NCBI RefSeq assembly: GCF_040718835.1
Contig: NZ_JBFEFG010000281.1
Location: 372,001-436,000 of the forward strand
Direction of reading: 5' to 3'
From: Bremerella sp. JC817
GTDB taxonomy: Bacteria; Planctomycetota; Planctomycetia; Pirellulales; Pirellulaceae
DNA: 64,000 nt
Both the position numbers and the translations under genes were made by a program. Every line of letters begins with the position of its first letter. Within the stretch, counting starts at the first letter, position 1. The notes below the pieces were generated by a model. The model was not told where the DNA came from, made no database searches, and saw only the letters and a list, made by a program, of their open reading frames with translations. This document shows positions 60,216-64,000 of the stretch, piece after piece.

Positions 60216-62444
60216 ATGATGTCGTCCGCAACTGAACCGAATCCGCTGCAGCAGTTGATCTACGCCAAGACCGGAGCGTTGACCCGCGACTTGCTGCTTC
60301 ATCCTGGCGAGTTCGGACTAGGCAAAGTCCCCGCTTCGATCAAACCGGATGGCACGACCACCTCGGTCTGCGGATTCTGCTCGACGGGGTGCGGACTCGA
60401 ACTCCACATGAAGGATGGCAAGGCGGTCAATCTTAGCCCGTCGGTCGACTGGCCGGTGAACCTGGGCATGGCTTGCCCGAAAGGCTGGGAGTCGCTCACG
60501 GTCCTGAAAGCGAACGACCGAGCAACGACGCCGCTGCTCAAAGGGGCCGACGGGAAACTGGCTCCTGTTTCCTGGGATGAAGCGATGAAGACGTTCTGCG
60601 AGCGTTTCCAAGACATCCAGGCCAAGCATGGCAACGATTCGGTCGCGTTCCTTTCCACCGGCCAGATTGCCACGGAAGAAATGTTCTTTCTCGGCGCGCT
60701 TGCCAAGTTTGGCATGGGCATGCTGCACGGGGACGGCAACACGCGGCAATGTATGGCCACCGCCGTGGTCGCTTACAAAGAATCGTTCGGGTTCGATGCC
60801 CCACCTTTCACCTATGCTGACTTTGAAGAGTCGGACGTGCTGGTCTTCGTGGGTTCCAATCTCTGCATCGCTCATCCGATCATGTGGGAACGCGTTCTGC
60901 GGAATCCGCATCAACCGAAGATCATCGTTATCGATCCTCGTCGCACCGAAACCGCCGTCGCCGCGACACATCACCTGCCGCTGAAGCCGAAGACCGACCT
61001 CGCCCTGCTCTATACGATCGCGAACGTGCTGATCGAAAACGATTGGATCGACACGAACTACATTGCCAATCATACGGTCGGCTTCGATGAGTTTCGGCAA
61101 TACGTCGCCGAATACCGTCTGGAAGATTCGTTCGAAAACTGCGGACTTCCCTCGGCCGATGTTTTGGAAGTAGTTCAGGCAATTCACGAAGGGCAGCGTG
61201 TTTCGTTCTGGTGGACCATGGGGGTGAATCAAAGCCACCAGGGAGTTCGCACCGCCCAGGCGATCATCAATCTGGCCATGATGACCGGCAACATCGGCCG
61301 CCCTGGGACCGGAGCCAATTCGGTGACTGGTCAATGCAATGCGATGGGCTCGCGTTTGTTCAGCAATACGACAAATCTGCTCGGCGGCCACGACTTCCGC
61401 AATGCCGACCATCGACAGAAGATCGCCGACACGCTGAGCATTCCGGTCGGCAATATCCCGACCGAAAACAGTTGGTCGTACGATGGCATCATGGAAGGGA
61501 TTCGCCGCGGCGATATTCGGGGCTTGTGGGTCATCGCCACGAACCCCGCTCACTCGTGGATCCATCAAGAAGAAGCACACGAGACCCTATCGAAGCTAGA
61601 CTTCCTCGTCGTTCAAGACATGTACCACTCGACCGAAACGGCCGTTCGCGCCGATCTGGTTTTGCCAGCGGCTGGTTGGGGAGAGAAGGAAGGCACCTTC
61701 ATCAATTCCGAACGTCGGATTGGGCTGCACAAGAAGGTCGTTCCGGCCCCAGGCCAGGCCTTGGCCGACTTCCAGATCTTCCGCCTCGTTTCCCATTACT
61801 GGGGATGCGGGTCGTTGTTTGAAAGCTGGAAAACGCCGGAAGATGTCTTTCGGGCGATGAAGCAGTGTTCGCAGGGACAACCTTGCGACATCACCGGAAT
61901 CCGCGACTATCGCATGCTCGACGATGCCCGCGGAGTACAGTGGCCGACCCGCCAGGACGAAAGCACCGGCGACGACTGGATGCCTGCCCAGCAGCGACGA
62001 TTGTTCGAAGATGGTCAGTACTTCCATGCCGACGGTAAGGCACGCTTCATCTTCGAACCGCCCCAAGCCCCCAACGAAGAGCCGAGCGAAGACTTCCCGC
62101 TGCGTCTGCTCACTGGTCGCGGAACGGCGGCGCAGTGGCATACGCAAACCAAGACTTCCAAATCGGCCGTCTTGCGAACGCTGTACTCGACGACGCTTCT
62201 CGTCGACATCAGTCCCGACGATGCCGCTGCCCTGCAATTGCTGCCGCATGACAAAGTGCTGGTGCAATCGGCCCGCGGAGAAATTGAGGCCCGGGTTAAC
62301 ATCACCGGCAGTGTCCAGCCAGGGCATGTCTTCCTGCCGATGCACAACGAGCTGACTAATCGACTGACCTTTCCGCAGTTCGATAGCTACTCGCGACAGC
62401 CGTCTTATAAGAACGCCGCCGTGCGAATCGTGAAGCCTTCTTAG
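60216..62444 (+). CDS. nasA: Assimilatory nitrate reductase, molybdopterin subunit (NasA/NarB-like)
   Basis: The 742-residue enzyme reduces nitrate to nitrite. Cys 52, 55, 59 and 87 (CGFCSTGC, then MACPKG) bind a [4Fe-4S] cluster. [34 protein letters not shown] and [20 protein letters not shown] are typical of the NasA/NarB group of bis-MGD enzymes, with the molybdenum-site Cys expected at about 173 (RQC). The length fits cyanobacterial NarB, not the longer NasA with an extra [2Fe-2S] tail. No Tat signal is seen, so it is cytoplasmic. The ATG has AGGAG upstream. Its electron donor is probably the fused DmsB-DmsC protein, or the flavoprotein encoded next. Confidence 0.93.
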   Translation: MMSSATEPNPLQQLIYAKTGALTRDLLLHPGEFGLGKVPASIKPDGTTTSVCGFCSTGCGLELHMKDGKAVNLSPSVDWPVNLGMACPKGWESLTVLKANDRATTPLLKGADGKLAPVSWDEAMKTFCERFQDIQAKHGNDSVAFLSTGQIATEEMFFLGALAKFGMGMLHGDGNTRQCMATAVVAYKESFGFDAPPFTYADFEESDVLVFVGSNLCIAHPIMWERVLRNPHQPKIIVIDPRRTETAVAATHHLPLKPKTDLALLYTIANVLIENDWIDTNYIANHTVGFDEFRQYVAEYRLEDSFENCGLPSADVLEVVQAIHEGQRVSFWWTMGVNQSHQGVRTAQAIINLAMMTGNIGRPGTGANSVTGQCNAMGSRLFSNTTNLLGGHDFRNADHRQKIADTLSIPVGNIPTENSWSYDGIMEGIRRGDIRGLWVIATNPAHSWIHQEEAHETLSKLDFLVVQDMYHSTETAVRADLVLPAAGWGEKEGTFINSERRIGLHKKVVPAPGQALADFQIFRLVSHYWGCGSLFESWKTPEDVFRAMKQCSQGQPCDITGIRDYRMLDDARGVQWPTRQDESTGDDWMPAQQRRLFEDGQYFHADGKARFIFEPPQAPNEEPSEDFPLRLLTGRGTAAQWHTQTKTSKSAVLRTLYSTTLLVDISPDDAAALQLLPHDKVLVQSARGEIEARVNITGSVQPGHVFLPMHNELTNRLTFPQFDSYSRQPSYKNAAVRIVKPS

Positions 62445-62741
62445 CGTGCAGAATCGGCTGCCTGCTGCATAGATCGAAGGCACGATTTTGCCGTCGATGC
62501 TGGCAGTGATCACAGACTGACCACCCTTGTTTGTCGCTCTTTAATTTTAAATCGGACCACTTGGTCCTATTTGTCCACGACTTACGTCATTGACGAGCGA
62601 TTCAACCGAAAAATCGGCACGTTCTTTGCAATCTCGACTCAACATCGACTCGATCTCGTTGCTCTCAGAAATGATTCCGCCGTGCATCAGTTGCATTCCG
62701 CCAACCAGACAGCCGCCGCCACGCCCAGTTCGCTCGGGCGG

Positions 62742-64000
62742 ATGGTCGTTGTCGGCAATGGCATGGTCGGACATGCATTCTGCCAGGCCATGGTGCGGCG
62801 GGGTGGTCATGAAGCGTGGCAGATCGATGTCTTTGGCGAAGAGCCGCACGCCGCTTACGATCGTGTTCGATTGACGAAGCTGTTTCGCGAGCCAGAGTCT
62901 TCGCTGACCCTTTCGCCGCGAGAGTGGTACGAACAGGTCGGTGTGAACCTGGTGACTTCGCAAAAGATCAACCGCATCAATTGCGTCGACAAACAAGTCA
63001 TTTGCCAGGATGGAAAGCGGTATCCGTACGACCGCTTGATTCTGGCCACGGGAAGTCGCCCTTTCGTGCCGCCGATTGAAGGCGTCGACCTGCCTGGGGT
63101 GTTTCTTTATCGCACGCTTGACGACTTGGAACAGATTCGCGAGTACGCTTCCCGTTGCCGGTCGGCGGCGGTGATGGGTGGTGGCCTGCTCGGCCTGGAA
63201 GCAGGCAAAGCAGTGCTCGATCTGGGATTGGAAGCACACGTCCTGGAAGTTGCCCCGAGCCTGATGCCCCGCCAACTCGATTCCGCAGGGGGGGCCCTGT
63301 TGAAGTCGCGCGTTGAAGAGCTCGGTGTTCATGTTCACTTACTTTGCCGCTGCGACCGCATCGAAGCGATCGGTCCAGGGCTGAGACTACACTTCGTCAA
63401 TGGCGAGACACTTTGCGTCGACATGCTGATCATTTCGGCCGGGATCGTTCCACGCGATGAATTGGCCCGCGATGCCGACCTGACCATTGCTCCGCGCGGG
63501 GGCGTCGTCGTCAACGATCGTCTTCGCACGTCAAACGCCAACATCTTTGCCATTGGCGAATGTGCCGTGCATCGCGACAAGCATTATGGGCTGGTTGGCC
63601 CTGGCATTCAGATGGCTGAAGTCTTGGCCGCCAACTGCTGCGGCGAGGATGCCACGTTCGAGTATGGCGATCAATCGGCGAAACTCAAACTGATGGGTGT
63701 CGATGTTGCGGCTCTTGGCGATGCACTCGGCGAAACACCGAACTCGTTGATTGTGCATAGCCATACCGAGGACTCGTACCGCAAGCTCATCTTCGCCGGG
63801 AATCGTGTCGTCGGTGCCACCGCGGTTGGCGAATGGAACGAGATCGATCGTGTTCGTGATTTCATTACCCACTCGCGACGTTTATGGCCGTGGCAAATCT
63901 CGCGCTTCCGCCGAACCGGCCGGCTGTGGCCGGAAGATGCCCTGCAAAGTCCGTGGGATTGGCCTGAAGGTGCGGTGGTCTGTAGTTGCGTCGGTGTCAC
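62742..64000 (+). CDS. FAD-dependent oxidoreductase of NirB/NasC type, 3' truncated
   Basis: The frame is open to the end of the window. It opens with the dinucleotide-binding VVVGNGMVGH, then VFGEEPHAAYDRVRLTKLF, ILATGSRPFVPPIEGVDLPG, the second nucleotide fold VMGGGLLGLEAGKAVLDLG, and IFAIGECAVH. The last residues, VCSCVGV, begin a BFD-type [2Fe-2S] domain. This order fits the large subunit of NADH nitrite reductase (NirB) and also NasC, the electron-transfer partner of nitrate reductase. The missing 3' part would decide: a siroheme domain means NirB. The ATG at 62742 lacks a clear ribosome site; a GTG at 62682 in the same frame is possible. Confidence 0.85.
   Translation, partial: MVVVGNGMVGHAFCQAMVRRGGHEAWQIDVFGEEPHAAYDRVRLTKLFREPESSLTLSPREWYEQVGVNLVTSQKINRINCVDKQVICQDGKRYPYDRLILATGSRPFVPPIEGVDLPGVFLYRTLDDLEQIREYASRCRSAAVMGGGLLGLEAGKAVLDLGLEAHVLEVAPSLMPRQLDSAGGALLKSRVEELGVHVHLLCRCDRIEAIGPGLRLHFVNGETLCVDMLIISAGIVPRDELARDADLTIAPRGGVVVNDRLRTSNANIFAIGECAVHRDKHYGLVGPGIQMAEVLAANCCGEDATFEYGDQSAKLKLMGVDVAALGDALGETPNSLIVHSHTEDSYRKLIFAGNRVVGATAVGEWNEIDRVRDFITHSRRLWPWQISRFRRTGRLWPEDALQSPWDWPEGAVVCSCVGV

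Noticed and set aside
60318..61580. A 420-residue open frame opposite nasA
   Set aside because: Antisense to a clearly conserved enzyme, without start signals or recognisable sequence.
62445..62741. A short frame on the minus strand with MITASIDGKIVPS near 62500
   Set aside because: It runs into the antisense of nasA, has no ribosome site and no family match; chance is the simplest reading.

Overview
The window looks like chromosomal DNA of a planctomycete, most likely a Pirellulaceae relative of Blastopirellula or Bremerella. This is inferred from protein families, not from a marker gene. The clues are a secreted DUF1080 protein, a YdjY-type protein, a PmoA-family gene, a c-type cytochrome carrying a PA14 domain, and many secreted proteins that I cannot place. 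No rRNA, tRNA, CRISPR array, insertion sequence or prophage is visible. Coding density is high and strands are mixed.

Layout. 1-2.3 kb: the end of a secretin gene, a lipoprotein gene, and a convergent BON-domain gene that overlaps it. 2.7-11.1 kb: secreted proteins, two alpha/beta hydrolases, a DUF2461 protein and small housekeeping genes. 11.3-12.3 kb: a single-domain response regulator and an unknown protein. 12.9-18.8 kb: a PrkA kinase / DUF444 / SpoVR stress cluster with two extra unknown small genes. 19-24.2 kb: coproheme decarboxylase (hemQ), a membrane protein, a YdjY protein, a large unknown protein, a YggS protein and a DUF167 protein. 24.3-28.9 kb: an RND efflux pair. 29-30.8 kb: a membrane-anchored unknown and a PmoA-family gene broken by one stop codon and one frameshift. 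30.9-36.1 kb, minus strand: greA, a zinc-ribbon coiled-coil gene, rpoD and dnaG. 36.4-41.8 kb: aat, a cinA-like gene, a YkgJ-type cysteine cluster gene, murB, an ftsQ-like POTRA gene and csrA. 42-46.3 kb: a secreted beta-propeller protein and a five-heme cytochrome.

46.5-64 kb is the most coherent region, a nitrate-assimilation locus. On the minus strand are a porin gene and a two-component pair: an NtrC-like regulator and a hybrid kinase with a PilJ/NarX-type input domain. On the plus strand, behind a consensus sigma-54 promoter, lie a nitrate-type binding lipoprotein, a permease, two ABC ATPases, a GAF-domain protein, a fused DmsB-DmsC electron-transfer protein, a molybdopterin nitrate reductase and the start of a NirB/NasC-like flavoprotein. 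I read this as sensing (kinase and GAF protein), outer-membrane entry (porin), uptake (ABC transporter) and reduction, with electrons probably drawn from the quinol pool.

The features most likely to be new are these. The nitrate permease carries about 265 extra residues, probably a periplasmic coiled coil, between its first membrane segment and its permease core. The NtrC-like regulator has lost the GAFTGA loop although it sits beside sigma-54-type promoters. One of the two ABC ATPases lacks the switch histidine. The membrane-anchored iron-sulfur fusion beside a cytoplasmic-type NasA is unusual. MurB lacks its usual catalytic serine. A strong intrinsic terminator lies just in front of the greA ribosome-binding site.
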